64,000 nt of DNA from Lysobacterales bacterium (GCA_017302135.1 JAFLDZ010000001.1:248001-312000), one strand, 5' to 3'; numbered from the stretch's first letter, positions 42,010 through 52,328 are shown. The notes: generated from the letters alone by a model not told the origin. Numbers and translations are program-made.

Positions 42010-42836
42010 CCGTTGCGCGCGCCCAACCGGGGCAGCGCGGACGCTCCCGCATCACGAAAACGCCGGATCATGGTCTCGGTGCCGTCCACCTGTGGAATCA
42101 CGCGCAACACCGAGACGCCGAGCGCGGCGACTTCAGGCAGCTCAGGGCCCAAGTCGAAAATATCGTTCCCCTGGATTTGAATCCCGTTGATGCGCAACAA
42201 CGCCTGACCTTCTCGAGTCGACAACGGTAATCCGTCGGGGTATTCGATACACCGAAACCCACAGTCGTCCTTGGCGACATCGAACGCGCGGGCGGTGAAG
42301 CAGCGCGCCGAATACGCCAACGCCGGCCGGCCCCAGACGACGACTTCCAGTTCCGGCGCCACGCCGCCTTCCGACACGCAGGCCGCGAGCAATTCGCGGA
42401 TCTGCTTATGTCCCTGCTCGACGCCCGGCACCCAGCGGACCATGCCGTCCTCCTGCAACATCGCCAGAGTGCGGTGGTTGTAGATGTTGAGGGTCGGTCC
42501 GGCGACGAAAGCAAGCCCGCTCTTCCGGCACACTTGCACCGCAGACAGGTCGTTCGCCTCGATCATCAGACCGCTGTCTTCGATCAGGCGCCGCAAAGCA
42601 CCGAGTTCGGATTCGGCCTCAATCAACGCCAACGAGGACAACACCACATCTTTGCCCGCTTCCGTCATCTGTTGTGCGAGCGAGAGCCAGTCGCGGGTAC
42701 GCAACTCGCGACGCTTGCTACAGATCGTTTCGCCGAGGTAGACGATGTCCACCGGCCACTCGCTCGCTTGGCGATAAAAATCGAAGGTCTGCTCGCGCGG
42801 CCAGAAATAGGGATTGGGACCCAGACTGAGTTTCAT
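41964..42836 (-). CDS. ubiV: UbiV, oxygen-independent ubiquinone hydroxylation protein
   Basis: 290-residue U32-peptidase-family protein. UbiV pairs with UbiU, both holding 4Fe-4S clusters, to hydroxylate the ubiquinone ring with prephenate as oxygen donor. Start MKLSLGPNPYFWPR is typical of UbiV. The four cluster Cys appear in ETICSKRREL and ARCFTARAFDVAKDDCGFRC. Last gene of the minus-strand nnrS operon, starting 4 bp after ubiU stops. Confidence 0.93.
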   Translation of the reverse strand: MKLSLGPNPYFWPREQTFDFYRQASEWPVDIVYLGETICSKRRELRTRDWLSLAQQMTEAGKDVVLSSLALIEAESELGALRRLIEDSGLMIEANDLSAVQVCRKSGLAFVAGPTLNIYNHRTLAMLQEDGMVRWVPGVEQGHKQIRELLAACVSEGGVAPELEVVVWGRPALAYSARCFTARAFDVAKDDCGFRCIEYPDGLPLSTREGQALLRINGIQIQGNDIFDLGPELPEVAALGVSVLRVIPQVDGTETMIRRFRDAGASALPRLGARNGYWEGGPGCAAVPMA

Positions 42837-42840
42837 CGTA

Positions 42841-43839
42841 TCAATGCCAGGCACGGTGGTACGGGCCGAGGGTTGTCTGGTGGCCTTCGGCGTGGCCGGC
42901 CAACACCGCTTGCCACTCCGGTCTGGGCGTCCAGTCCGAGGGATCGCGTTCGAGTCTGTCGATCGCCGCGCGCCAGACCGCCGTGACCGAGCCCACATAC
43001 GCCGCACCACGCTGCCGCCCTTCGATTTTCAACGCCTGCACACCTGCCTGCTTCAGACGCGGCAGCAATTCCATCGTGTTGAGGCTGGTGGGCTCTTCCA
43101 ATGCATGAAAGATCTCGCCGCCGACATCGAAGCGGCCCTTGCACACGGTCGGATAGCCGGCGGGCTCGTTGGCGTTGAAGCGATCGACCAGCACACCGTT
43201 GAGCCTGACGATACGCCCTCCGTCCGCAGTCTCTTCCCAGCGCACGAAGCGGGCGGGCGAGCACACGCCATGGCGATTGGGCGATGCGCCGGTGACGTAG
43301 CTCGATAGTTGGCAACGTCCCTCGACCATGATGCAGAGGCTGCCGAATGCGAAGACCTCCAGCGGCACCGGCGACAATGCGCAGACCTTCTCCACCTGCT
43401 GCACAGACAACACGCGCGGAAGCACCGCCCGGCTGATCCCGAAGCGCTCGTGCATGTAGGCGAGCGCAGCGGCCGTCGTCGCCGAGCCTTGCACGGACAA
43501 ATGGCGCGGCAATGCCGGGTGGCGACGGCAGGCGTAGTCGAGCACTGCCATGTCGGCGACGATGATCGCATCGGCGCCAATCTCCGCAGCGCGGTCAACC
43601 GCGCGCTGCCACTCGCTCAAGCGAGCAGTTTCGGCGTAGGTATTGAGCGCGATGAACACGCGCCGCCCGCGCGCGTGGGCGCGACGGACCCCTTCGGTCA
43701 GTTCGGCGTCGCTGAAGTTCAGCCCGGGGAAGGCACGCGCGTTGGTTTGATCGCGAAATCCGACGTATATCGCATCGGCGCCCGCATCCAGCGCCGCTTG
43801 CAGGGCCGGGAGGTTGCCGGCCGGACATACCAGTTCCAT
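42841..43839 (-). CDS. ubiU: UbiU, oxygen-independent ubiquinone hydroxylation protein
   Basis: 332 residues, U32 family, start MELVCPAGNLPALQAALDAG. Cys residues for a 4Fe-4S cluster lie in FGSLCIMVEGRCQLSSY, GVCSPAR and TVCKGRF. LKIEGRQRGAAYV closes the family core. Works with UbiV and UbiT in anaerobic ubiquinone synthesis, needed here because NarI takes electrons from ubiquinol. Start chosen to match the family; the frame is open 37 codons further up. ubiD ends 71 bp upstream. Confidence 0.94.
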   Translation of the reverse strand: MELVCPAGNLPALQAALDAGADAIYVGFRDQTNARAFPGLNFSDAELTEGVRRAHARGRRVFIALNTYAETARLSEWQRAVDRAAEIGADAIIVADMAVLDYACRRHPALPRHLSVQGSATTAAALAYMHERFGISRAVLPRVLSVQQVEKVCALSPVPLEVFAFGSLCIMVEGRCQLSSYVTGASPNRHGVCSPARFVRWEETADGGRIVRLNGVLVDRFNANEPAGYPTVCKGRFDVGGEIFHALEEPTSLNTMELLPRLKQAGVQALKIEGRQRGAAYVGSVTAVWRAAIDRLERDPSDWTPRPEWQAVLAGHAEGHQTTLGPYHRAWH

Positions 43840-43910
43840 AGCGACTCCGATTTCACCCAAGGGAACCACTTGATCGTGTGACGAGAGACGTCGTGGCGCC
43901 TTGACCTGGG

Positions 43911-45389
43911 TCAGCCGGACACGACATCGCCTGCGGCGATCCGTGCCCAAAGCGCACGCATGCTGGCCGCGACCTGCGGATCCTCGACGATAGGCTCACT
44001 CCACGGGCGCGCGGTTTCGCCCGGGCCCTTGCGCGTCGCATCGAAGCCGATCTTGCCGCCGAGACCGGGCCGCGGGCTGGAGAAATCGAGATAGTCGATC
44101 GGGCTGTGTTCGATGACGAGCGTGTCCCGGGCCGGATCGACCCGGGTGCTCATCGCCCAGATCACATCACTCCAATTCCGCGCATCGATGTCGTCGTCGA
44201 CCACGATCACGAACTTCGTGTACGTGAACTGCCGGAGATAGGACCAGATGCCCATCATGATCCGCTGCGCGTGACCGGGATATTGCTTGCGGATCGAAAC
44301 CACGGCGATGCGATACGAGCAGGCTTCCGGCGGCAAATAGAAATCGACGATTTCCGGAAACACTTTCTGCAGAAGCGGCACGAATATGTCGTTCAGCGCC
44401 ATCGCCAGCACCGACGGTTCGTCGTGCGGCGATCGTCCCATGTAACTGCCGTGGTAGATCGCATCGCGACGGAACCTCATTCGTTCAATCGTCAACACTG
44501 GAAATAGGCGTTGGGCGTTGTAGTAGCCGGTATGGTCGCCGAATGGTCCCTCCAGCGCGGTGTCGCCGGGATGGATGAAGCCCTCCAGCAGAATCTCCGC
44601 GCCGGCCGGCGCATCGAGGCCGGTCAGGGCGCTATGCCAGAGCCGGGTCCGCTCGGCGCGCAGCAGCCCGGCGAACTCATATTCGGACACCGAATCGGGA
44701 ATCGGCGCCACTGCCGCGAGTGCGGTCGCGGGATCGACGCCGATCGCGACCAATACCGGAAACGGTCGCCCCGGATGCGCGGCGCACCAGTCCGCGAAAT
44801 CGAGCGCGCCTCCACGATGCGGCAGCCAGCGCATGATGACGCGGCGTTCGTCGAGCACTTGTTGGCGGTAAATCGCGACGTTCTGTCGGTGTTGCCGCGT
44901 GCCGCGGGTGACGACCAAACCGAACGTAATGAGCCGGCCGGCATCCTGGGGCCAGCATTGCTGTATCGGCAGCCGCCCAAGATCGACCTCTTCCGCTTCC
45001 AGGACGACCTCGTTGAACGCCGCATCACGCATACGGCGAGGCGCGACATGCGCGAGCTGGGCGAGTTCGGGCCACTGCTCCAACGCATCCCGTAGCGATC
45101 CAGGCCAACGTGGCTCCTTGATCGCGGCGAGCAACCGCCCGAGTTCGCGCAACGAGGCTAATGGTCGTCCGCCCAGGCCCGCTTCGATTCGTGCTCTTTT
45201 GCCGAAGAGATTGCCGAGCAAGGCATGCTCAGAACCTTTCGGTCGCATCATCAGCAGCGCGGGTCCGCCGCTCATCAACACATGTCGGCACAGGCTGGTG
45301 CTTTCGAGAACCGGATCCACCTCGTCGGTGATGCGCAGCAGCTCCCCGCGTCGCTCGATCAGCCCCAAAAACGCGCGCAAGTCATGCAT
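43911..45389 (-). CDS. ubiD: UbiD, 3-polyprenyl-4-hydroxybenzoate decarboxylase
   Basis: 492 residues, same length class as E. coli UbiD (497). It removes the carboxyl group of the ubiquinone precursor with a prenylated-FMN cofactor. Family segments: [70 protein letters not shown] and [18 protein letters not shown]. Its start overlaps the decarboxylase gene before it by 8 bp. No ubiX is present here, so the cofactor comes from elsewhere. Co-located with UbiU/V for quinone synthesis. Confidence 0.94.
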   Translation of the reverse strand: MHDLRAFLGLIERRGELLRITDEVDPVLESTSLCRHVLMSGGPALLMMRPKGSEHALLGNLFGKRARIEAGLGGRPLASLRELGRLLAAIKEPRWPGSLRDALEQWPELAQLAHVAPRRMRDAAFNEVVLEAEEVDLGRLPIQQCWPQDAGRLITFGLVVTRGTRQHRQNVAIYRQQVLDERRVIMRWLPHRGGALDFADWCAAHPGRPFPVLVAIGVDPATALAAVAPIPDSVSEYEFAGLLRAERTRLWHSALTGLDAPAGAEILLEGFIHPGDTALEGPFGDHTGYYNAQRLFPVLTIERMRFRRDAIYHGSYMGRSPHDEPSVLAMALNDIFVPLLQKVFPEIVDFYLPPEACSYRIAVVSIRKQYPGHAQRIMMGIWSYLRQFTYTKFVIVVDDDIDARNWSDVIWAMSTRVDPARDTLVIEHSPIDYLDFSSPRPGLGGKIGFDATRKGPGETARPWSEPIVEDPQVAASMRALWARIAAGDVVSG

Positions 45390-47322
45390 GGGCGGCGCCG
45401 TTGTCCATCGCCATCAAGCGATCAATCTGTCGTTCCAGGAACTCGAAATACCCGGCGAGGTAACTGCTGCCGTGACCCTGATCGAGCAGGAACGGATGCA
45501 TCAGCGTGTGCCGCAACACCACAATGCGGTCCGCATCCTCCTCGCCTTCGATCAGCGCATCGGCGGCGAAGCCGAGCGCGTCCAAAATGCGCCGCGTCTC
45601 CTCCGGCCCCAACGAATCGGGCTTGAGCGTCGTGATCGAACCGAAATACTCGCCCAATTGCAGCGGCTTCTCCGCGTCCGCGCTCAATCGCTTGTGCAAC
45701 CGACGCATGAAGCGGTTCATGACCCGCGGGTCGTCGTTGCCGCGCGGATTGATCGCCAAGCACACCAGATTGCTGTCGGGGTCGAACGGTACTAATGCGC
45801 GCACCCTTCCCGCGCTGCGATCGACGAACGCGTGCGCTTCGGCCAAGAAAGCTTCGGTGGAACGGATGCTTTGCGCCTGTAGGCGACCGAAATGTTTGTG
45901 ATCCAGCGGCAGCGTGCGGTGAACGACGTAGACCGCTGCCGCATTCGCGCCGGGTTTGGAGCCTTCCGGGATGTAGCGCCCGAGTTGGCGATGCCGCGCG
46001 AAAAAATCGCCCTCGTCCCGCTCCGAGAACACGTAATCCGCCGATTCCGACAGCAACCCGATCGCGCGCTGGTCGCGACAGACGAAGGCGCCCGAGCCGT
46101 AGGGCAGATAACCGAGCTTGTGCGGATCGATCGTCACCGAATCCATCCGTCCCAGCGCGCCGATTGCGGCATGCACCGCCGCTGTGGGGAACTGCGCGAA
46201 CTCGCGTCCGACCGCATCGGCCTCGCGCAGGCGCCCCTCCTCGTCGCGGAACAGCGTGCACAGATAACCGCCCCAAGCGGCGTCGGCGTGCAGCGCGAAA
46301 CCGAGGCCCTTTGCTTGCATGCCTTCGCGCAGATCCGCCAGCGCATCGAGTGGGTCGATCGTGCCAAATTCGGTGCTGCCGAGCACGCCCACCGTCATCA
46401 GCACCGGTTGCCGACGGCGCAGGCAGTCGTCGAGGGCTTCCGCCAGCGTATAGGTATCCAGGCGCATCGCTCGGCCGGGAATCAGGCGCAATTGGTCGCG
46501 GCCCAGGCCGAGCATCTTCATGCCCTTGCTCCATGAGTAGTGCGCTGTCGAGGGCGCGAACACCAGCGGCGGCGCGAGCGCGCGATGCCGCTCGAAAAAG
46601 GCATGCATGCCCAGCGATTCGATCCGCTGGCATTCGACCCGTTCGCGCCAACGGCTACGCTCGGGCGCCGGCAACATCTTCAGGAATGAATGCCAGCGTT
46701 CGAGCAGCGCGATCGCCTCCGTCTGCGCGAGATTGAACGCGGCCCAATCGTCTTCAGGCAAGCCGTCCACAGGCGCTCCCGCCTCACGCAACGCGACCGG
46801 AAAACATTTCAGTGCCAGCGCCAGCCGTAGCCCCTGCAGGTTCGCCAGCGTGCCGCCGGAGGTGAGATGACCGAACGCGCAATCGTCCCGGCCCGGGTCC
46901 GCGGGGAAACCCACCATCGCTGCCAGTTGCAGACCTACCTTCAATTCGAGATCGATCGTCACCGGCGCGGCATCCGCGCTGACGTTGTTGGGGTTGTACG
47001 GCAACGCGAGGATCTGCGCGGCGAGCCCCGGGATCAGCAGATCGCTGACCATATGCCCGATGTAGCGCGGACTGTGGAACGGCACGCTGCGTTTCAGCGA
47101 GGCCGACAACTGGTGCAACTCCCGACGCAAACGGGACTCGAATGCGATGTAGTCGGGACGGCGGTTGGCGCCGGTCGGAATCACCGGCGTATCTTCAGGG
47201 TGCAGATTGCGTCGCCAGTAGACGTGATCGCGCAGAAAACCGACGACCAACGATTCGAGCAGGTCATCGTTTTCGGCGTACGGCCCGAGAAAGCAGGGAT
47301 ACAGTGCCGGGTCGTTCATCAT
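45382..47322 (-). CDS. PLP-dependent decarboxylase, tyrosine-decarboxylase (TyrDC) type
   Basis: 646 residues. Class II PLP decarboxylase: [15 protein letters not shown] and the PLP-Lys motif [19 protein letters not shown]. Its length and N-terminus ([48 protein letters not shown]) resemble the ~620-residue tyrosine decarboxylases of Enterococcus rather than the ~480-residue glutamate or DOPA enzymes. Substrate is inferred, probably an aromatic or acidic amino acid. It sits between nnrS (7-bp gap) and ubiD (8-bp overlap), so it belongs to the FNR-controlled operon. Its link to NO or quinone metabolism is not established. Start at the ATG pair 47317-47322, with GAGGA upstream. Confidence 0.82.
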   Translation of the reverse strand: MMNDPALYPCFLGPYAENDDLLESLVVGFLRDHVYWRRNLHPEDTPVIPTGANRRPDYIAFESRLRRELHQLSASLKRSVPFHSPRYIGHMVSDLLIPGLAAQILALPYNPNNVSADAAPVTIDLELKVGLQLAAMVGFPADPGRDDCAFGHLTSGGTLANLQGLRLALALKCFPVALREAGAPVDGLPEDDWAAFNLAQTEAIALLERWHSFLKMLPAPERSRWRERVECQRIESLGMHAFFERHRALAPPLVFAPSTAHYSWSKGMKMLGLGRDQLRLIPGRAMRLDTYTLAEALDDCLRRRQPVLMTVGVLGSTEFGTIDPLDALADLREGMQAKGLGFALHADAAWGGYLCTLFRDEEGRLREADAVGREFAQFPTAAVHAAIGALGRMDSVTIDPHKLGYLPYGSGAFVCRDQRAIGLLSESADYVFSERDEGDFFARHRQLGRYIPEGSKPGANAAAVYVVHRTLPLDHKHFGRLQAQSIRSTEAFLAEAHAFVDRSAGRVRALVPFDPDSNLVCLAINPRGNDDPRVMNRFMRRLHKRLSADAEKPLQLGEYFGSITTLKPDSLGPEETRRILDALGFAADALIEGEEDADRIVVLRHTLMHPFLLDQGHGSSYLAGYFEFLERQIDRLMAMDNGAAHA

Positions 47323-47329
47323 TTCGTCC

Positions 47330-48556
47330 TCAGCCCGGTTTGCCATCGACACGCGGCGTCATATAAATCCACAGGGAGCGCAATACCCAGGGCAGGAAGA
47401 CCAGCAGCCATGCCAATGCGCTCGCCTGCCACCACCCCAACGGGTTCGGCATCAGATCGGCCCCGACCCGCATCAGTGCGACCAGATGCATGCCGGCGAA
47501 CGCGAACGCCGCCACCGGACCCAGCATCAAGGCACGCCCAGAGTGGCCGGCGGTCACCCGGGTGACCATCGCAACCAACAGGCTGCCGAAAAATCCGACG
47601 GCAAGCGCATGCAACGGTGCGCGGCCGAAACTGCTCACACCCTTGAGCATGAGCGACGCGCTGTCGACGGCGTACAGCAGCATCGAGACAGGCAGCCAGA
47701 TAAAACCGACGAACAGTACGATCAACAGCGGCGGCGCCTTCGCACGAGGCCACCAGCGCCACAACAGCCATCCGAACAAGCCAGCGAGGACGAGTTCGAC
47801 CGGCCAGCGCCACGCACTCGCGTCCACCAATTCGCAGACGAGATGCAGCAGCACACCGCACCACATGACGATCAGCGCCCAGGGCGGGCGATACATTGAA
47901 TAACCTACTACGACATTCCCGGCAAAGAACGGAAACATCCGGTGCGCGACCGTGACATAGATCGGCAGCAGCAGACCCACCGCCCCCATCCGGATTGACG
48001 CTTGCGCATAGGTAAGTGCGCCGCCGTGCAGCCACAGCCCAAACAGCACCAGACCGGCCAGACCCACCGCCAGCGCGAGAAAGCTCGACCACACGTGGAT
48101 GTCGCGCGTGCGAGCGAGGCGCATCCAGCCGCTGAGCACCACCATCGCCGCCGCCCATCCGGTCAGCGTGTTCAACCAACCCAGATACAACGCAAGCGAC
48201 GATCCATGCCATGCAGCCATCAGCGTCAGGGCTTGGCCGGACAGCAACGCCAACCCTACCGGCAGATAATGCCAACGCGTGGCCTGTCTCTGCCCCATCC
48301 AGCGCGGATACACGGTCAACAGGAAGCCGAAAATAAAGGTCGGCAACACCTGATATTGCATCAGAAAACCATGCATCCACGCCTGAGGCAGACCTGGCAC
48401 CACTCTGGACACATAGCCCGAGAGGCTCATCCACCACCACAACATCGCGACCAGCACGTTCATTGCACCAACGAAGAACATCACCCGATGCGGCGCCGCG
48501 ATCAGCTTTGCAAAGGACGCATCACCCGAGGAGTTTGGAAGTAGTGAGGACTGCAT
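47330..48556 (-). CDS. nnrS: NnrS-family heme/copper membrane protein
   Basis: 408 residues, about 12 membrane helices. NnrS signatures: APHRVMFFVGAMNVLVAMLW, WMHGFLMQYQVLPTFIFGFLLTVYPRW, VAHRMFPFFAGNVV and LHALAVGFFGSLLVAMVTRV. NnrS proteins protect against nitric-oxide stress during denitrification. The gene heads the operon nnrS-TyrDC-like-ubiD-ubiU-ubiV. An FNR-type box is centred ~65 bp before the start. Confidence 0.94.
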   Translation of the reverse strand: MQSSLLPNSSGDASFAKLIAAPHRVMFFVGAMNVLVAMLWWWMSLSGYVSRVVPGLPQAWMHGFLMQYQVLPTFIFGFLLTVYPRWMGQRQATRWHYLPVGLALLSGQALTLMAAWHGSSLALYLGWLNTLTGWAAAMVVLSGWMRLARTRDIHVWSSFLALAVGLAGLVLFGLWLHGGALTYAQASIRMGAVGLLLPIYVTVAHRMFPFFAGNVVVGYSMYRPPWALIVMWCGVLLHLVCELVDASAWRWPVELVLAGLFGWLLWRWWPRAKAPPLLIVLFVGFIWLPVSMLLYAVDSASLMLKGVSSFGRAPLHALAVGFFGSLLVAMVTRVTAGHSGRALMLGPVAAFAFAGMHLVALMRVGADLMPNPLGWWQASALAWLLVFLPWVLRSLWIYMTPRVDGKPG

Positions 48557-48614
48557 ATTCGATCATGGTCATTAATGGATCTGGCGATACTGAGGCCTGG
48601 AAACGACCGCGACC

Positions 48615-48628
48615 ATGATCTGAATCAG
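48615..48628. promoter_or_regulatory. FNR/ANR-type box before nnrS
   Basis: ATGAT-CTGA-ATCAG keeps the full TGAT-N4-ATCA core (8 of 10 consensus positions, symmetric). Its centre is ~65 bp upstream of the nnrS ATG, right for an activator site near -41.5 with a short leader. Confidence 0.7.
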
Positions 48629-48758
48629 CTACCGGGCTCATGGGAAGCGACTGACCGCTTTGCCCTACTTGGGTCACAGCCCATCGGGCGTGCGCTGCAT
48701 GGCAGTCTTGAACCCTCCGTTGCACGGGGTCTGGAGACGAGTGGGCTCTGGACGCGCC

Positions 48759-49133
48759 ATGAAACCCACCGATTCCGATCACGAGGTGTTCGTCTCCTGG
48801 CCTCGGGTTGGTGTGACACTGGCACTACTGGTCAATGGTGCGGGTCTGGTGCAAGCTTCCTTAATGACAGTCAAGAAAGGCTGCTGTGCCGAGATGGCGG
48901 TACACGAAACGCACGAGGGCGATGGAGGGCTGACGGGAACCCGCTGTCCATCTCCCACCGTAGATTGCGACACCGCATGCCTGATGCGGTGCCATGCCAA
49001 CAACCTACTGCCTTCGGTGGCGTTGACGCTGCCGCAGATCCACTTGCCGTCTCCGTTACCGCCCTTGCCTGCTACGGGCGCACGACCATCGACCGATCCC
49101 AGGCCGGGATTACGAGCTCCGATTTTCGTCTGA
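48759..49133 (+). CDS. Small Cys/His-containing exported or membrane protein
   Basis: 124 residues, MKPTDSDHEVFVSWPRVG then one hydrophobic segment (VTLALLVNGAGLVQASLM). A Cys-rich middle follows (KKGCCAEMAVHETHE; CDTACLMRCH), then a Pro-rich tail ending APIFV. It resembles small metal-associated proteins of Xanthomonadaceae (CopL-like), but the match is loose. The upstream RBS is poor. It lies before the TetR-regulated export operon on the same strand. Confidence 0.48.
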   Translation: MKPTDSDHEVFVSWPRVGVTLALLVNGAGLVQASLMTVKKGCCAEMAVHETHEGDGGLTGTRCPSPTVDCDTACLMRCHANNLLPSVALTLPQIHLPSPLPPLPATGARPSTDPRPGLRAPIFV

Positions 49134-49276
49134 CGTTCGACACCTGAGTCGCGGCGTCGAATGCGTCCGCGCGCGTTCGCATTGACTGGCGGATTCAACT
49201 CGCGATCGCGCTGGAACAAGCGCAACACGCCCGGGGTGCCAGCGTGCTTGCAAGCATTGCAACTCTAATCTGAAAT

Positions 49277-49296
49277 GATAGTATTCACTCACTATC
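49277..49296. promoter_or_regulatory. Palindromic operator before the TetR gene
   Basis: GATAGT (49277-49282) and ACTATC (49291-49296) form a perfect inverted repeat around ATTCACTC, 17 bp before the TetR start. TAGT-n-ACTA palindromes of this kind are common TetR-family operators; this suggests autoregulation of the TetR-DevBCA operon. Confidence 0.68.
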
Positions 49297-49312
49297 TTTT
49301 TAGAAGACCGTG

Positions 49313-49924
49313 ATGGCTCAACTGTCCAGGAAAAACCTGCCTGCCGATGTGCGCCGGGCCGTGACCATCGAAGCGGTCATTGCGTTGGCGGCAACGCAGA
49401 ACCCCAGCGAGATCACCACGGCTGCAATTGCAGAGCATATGCATCTGACCCAAGGTGCCTTGTTCAGACACTTCCCGACCAAGGATGCTCTCTGGCAGTC
49501 GGTCATGGCGTGGGTAGCGGAGCGTCTGCTCGCCAGAGTGGATCGTGCAGCGCAGGGCATCGAATCCCCAATGGCCGCGCTGCGAGCCATGTTCATGAGC
49601 CATATCGACTTCGTGGTCGAACACCCGGGGGTGCCGCGAATGCTGTTCGGCGAATTACAGCGTGCCGAATCCACCCCCGCCAAACTCATGGCGCATACCC
49701 TGATCCAGAGTTATTCGGAACGGCTTCGTGCGCTGATCGTGCGCGGCAAGTTGGTAGGAGAAATCGCGTCCGAAGTGAATGAACAGGCCGCCGCCGTTCT
49801 GTTCATCGGGACGATCCAGGGTCTGGTCATGCAATCCATGCTGTCGGGCGGAATCGGACGCCTACGCGCCGATGCCCCCGATGTCTTCGCCCTCTACGAA
49901 CGTGGCATGAGGAGCCTGTCATGA
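49313..49924 (+). CDS. TetR-family transcriptional regulator
   Basis: 203 residues. N-terminal HTH: SEITTAAIAEHMHLTQGALFRHFPTKDALW. The C-terminal ligand domain is helical with no recognised signature. It probably represses the export genes that follow, until a ligand binds. Start at MAQLSRKN; a GTG one codon up is possible. ATGA overlap with the membrane-fusion gene, and a palindrome lies in front. Confidence 0.9.
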   Translation: MAQLSRKNLPADVRRAVTIEAVIALAATQNPSEITTAAIAEHMHLTQGALFRHFPTKDALWQSVMAWVAERLLARVDRAAQGIESPMAALRAMFMSHIDFVVEHPGVPRMLFGELQRAESTPAKLMAHTLIQSYSERLRALIVRGKLVGEIASEVNEQAAAVLFIGTIQGLVMQSMLSGGIGRLRADAPDVFALYERGMRSLS

Positions 49925-51117
49925 AACGACTACTTTCCTTGAGTTGCAAGGCACTGGCATTGACAGGTGTCCTGGTGCTGCTGCTGGCGGCCTTCCTCTA
50001 CGCCGCACTGCGTTCCGGCCCACTTGCATCGATACCGATCACGTTGATGACGGTCGAAAATCAGGCCATCGCGCCGGGTCTCCACGGGATCGGCACCGTG
50101 GAGGCGCGTTATACCCACAAAATCGGACCGACCTTCGCGGGTCGACTTACAAGCGTTTTGGTGCAGCCGGGCGATCATGTGATCGCGGGCCAATTGCTTG
50201 GCGAAATGGATCCGGTCGACCTTGATGAAAGACTTGCTGCACAGGACGCATCACTGAGACGTGCCGAGGCCAGCATCATGGCCGTTCGGGCACAGTTGCA
50301 AGAAGCCGCCGTACGGGCATCTTTTGCCGAAACGCAGTTCAAACGCTACCGGAAGTTGGCAGCGACCCAAGTCGTCAGTGCTGAGGCGGCCGATGGCAAA
50401 CGGCAGGAATTCAGTGCTGCGGCAGCGGGGCGATCGGCGGTGCAGGCTAATCTGGATGTGTCCCGCCAGGAGTTGAGCCGTCTGCGTGCCGAGCGCGAGG
50501 GGTTGCTTCGGCAGCACAGCAACCTGCGTCTGGTGTCGCCGTCGGCGGGGTTGGTGAGCCGGCGCGATGCGGATCCCGGTACGACGGTGATCGCCGGCCA
50601 GTCGGTGGTGGAGGTGGTCGAACCCGGAAGCCTCTGGATCAACGTCCGCTTTGATCAGCAGCGCGCACCGGGTTTGCGTGCCGGGCTTCCGGCGCAGATC
50701 GTGCTGCGCTCGCAATCAGGTGCGCCGCTGGCCGGTGAAGTCGCTCGGGTCGAGGCGCATGCGGACCCCGTCACTGAGGAGTTGCTGGCGAAGGTGGATT
50801 TCAAGCCATCGCCCCGCACACCGCCCCCCATTGGCGAGCTTGCCGAAGTCAGCGTTGCCTTGCCGCCGCACGCCCCAATGCCGGTGGTGCCTAATGCCAG
50901 CGTGCAGCGCGTCGACGGTCAACTGGGGGTCTGGGTCGTGGAGGACGGGAGTCTGCGCTTTGCGCCCGTCAGGATCGGCGCCACCGATTTTGAGGGTCGC
51001 GTTCAGATCCTCAAAGGTCTCGACATCGGTCAGCGCGTCGTGGTCTACAGCCGGAAAGCGCTGGCTCGAAACAGTCGCATCCAAGTCGTCGACAGCCTCG
51101 TGGACAAGTCGCCATGA
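49921..51117 (+). CDS. HlyD/DevB-type membrane-fusion protein
   Basis: 398 residues. One N-terminal membrane anchor (ALALTGVLVLLLAAFLYAAL), then a lipoyl/barrel-sandwich hybrid (RLTSVLVQPGDHVIAGQLLGEMDP), a coiled coil (~100-190), and the second lipoyl half (LRLVSPSAGLVSRRDADPGTTV). It links the ABC permease to the outer parts of an export system in the periplasm. Overlaps the permease by 4 bp. Confidence 0.92.
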   Translation: MKRLLSLSCKALALTGVLVLLLAAFLYAALRSGPLASIPITLMTVENQAIAPGLHGIGTVEARYTHKIGPTFAGRLTSVLVQPGDHVIAGQLLGEMDPVDLDERLAAQDASLRRAEASIMAVRAQLQEAAVRASFAETQFKRYRKLAATQVVSAEAADGKRQEFSAAAAGRSAVQANLDVSRQELSRLRAEREGLLRQHSNLRLVSPSAGLVSRRDADPGTTVIAGQSVVEVVEPGSLWINVRFDQQRAPGLRAGLPAQIVLRSQSGAPLAGEVARVEAHADPVTEELLAKVDFKPSPRTPPPIGELAEVSVALPPHAPMPVVPNASVQRVDGQLGVWVVEDGSLRFAPVRIGATDFEGRVQILKGLDIGQRVVVYSRKALARNSRIQVVDSLVDKSP

Positions 51118-52328
51118 TCAGCCTGGCCGGCCGCGACATCCTGCATAGCTGGGGCAAGTTCGTCTTTACCGGCGTCGGGTTGGGCCTTCTGATCGGCGTG
51201 ACCCTAACCATGGCGGGGGTCTATCGCGGCATGGTCGATGACGCCAAGGTGTTGCTCGACAACAGTCGCGCCGATTTGTGGGTGGTGCAGCAGGATACGC
51301 TGGGCCCCTACGCCGAGCCGTCCAGCATATACGACGACACCTATCGCGGCATTCTCGGCATGCCGGGCGTGGCTCGCGCCGCCAATATCACCTACTTGAC
51401 CATGCAAGTACGTTTGACCGGCGGCAGCAACCCGCGCGATGTCCGCGCGATGGTCGTCGGCGTCACACCCGATGGCCCGGGCCACCCGGGGCAACCGGGC
51501 TATTTGATCGCCGGGCGCCACATCACGCGCGGCCATTACGAGGCCGTGGCGGACATCGCCACCAAGTTCGCATTGGGCGACCGTATCCGGATTCGACGCA
51601 ACGAATACACCGTCGTAGGGCTGACGCGCCGCATGGTGTCGTCCGGCGGCGACCCGATGGTATTCATACCGCTCAAGGATGCCCAGGAGGCCCAATTTCT
51701 CAAAGACAATGATGCCATCGTGCGGCAACGCGCCCGCACCGCGCAGAATCCGATGTTGAACCGGCCGGGTGTTCCGGGCCTATTGGATGCCGTAATTGCC
51801 TCGCAAAGCACCAATGCATCGGTCAATGCCGTGCTGGTGCAGATTGAACCCGGCGCGGACCCGGACGTGGTCGCCGAGCCGATCCGTCGCTGGAAACGGC
51901 TGACGGTCTACACCCGGGCACAGATGGAGGACATCCTGATCGCCAAGTTGATCGCCACCTCTGCCAAGCAGATCGGCATGTTTCTGGTGATCCTGGCCAT
52001 CGTCAGCGCGGCCATCGTGGCGTTCATTATCTACACGCTGACACTGGGCAAGATTCGCGAGATCGCGGTGCTGAAACTCATCGGCACCAAAAATCGCACC
52101 ATTGCCGCGATGATCATGCAGCAGGCTGTGGGCTTGGGTTTGATCGGTTTCGTGGTGGGCAAGATTGCCGCCACGGCCTGGGCGCCTTTCTTTCCCAAAT
52201 ACGTGCTGCTTGAACCTGGTGACGCGCTACGTGGGTTCGTGGCCGTGGTGGTGATCTGCGTGCTTGCCAGCTTCCTGGCTATTCGGGCCGCACTGAAAGT
52301 CGACCCGGCGGAGGCGATCGGTGGATAA
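51114..52328 (+). CDS. ABC permease, FtsX/DevC-like
   Basis: 404 residues with the FtsX/MacB-type plan: one helix at the N-terminus (FVFTGVGLGLLIGVTLTMAG), a large periplasmic domain (~30-275), and three helices at the C-terminus (MFLVILAIVSAAIVAFIIYTL; AVGLGLIGFVVGKIAA; FVAVVVICVLASFLAI). Ends in DPAEAIGG, usual for this family. Partner of the adjacent ATPase, overlapping by 8 bp. Confidence 0.92.
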   Translation: MISLAGRDILHSWGKFVFTGVGLGLLIGVTLTMAGVYRGMVDDAKVLLDNSRADLWVVQQDTLGPYAEPSSIYDDTYRGILGMPGVARAANITYLTMQVRLTGGSNPRDVRAMVVGVTPDGPGHPGQPGYLIAGRHITRGHYEAVADIATKFALGDRIRIRRNEYTVVGLTRRMVSSGGDPMVFIPLKDAQEAQFLKDNDAIVRQRARTAQNPMLNRPGVPGLLDAVIASQSTNASVNAVLVQIEPGADPDVVAEPIRRWKRLTVYTRAQMEDILIAKLIATSAKQIGMFLVILAIVSAAIVAFIIYTLTLGKIREIAVLKLIGTKNRTIAAMIMQQAVGLGLIGFVVGKIAATAWAPFFPKYVLLEPGDALRGFVAVVVICVLASFLAIRAALKVDPAEAIGG

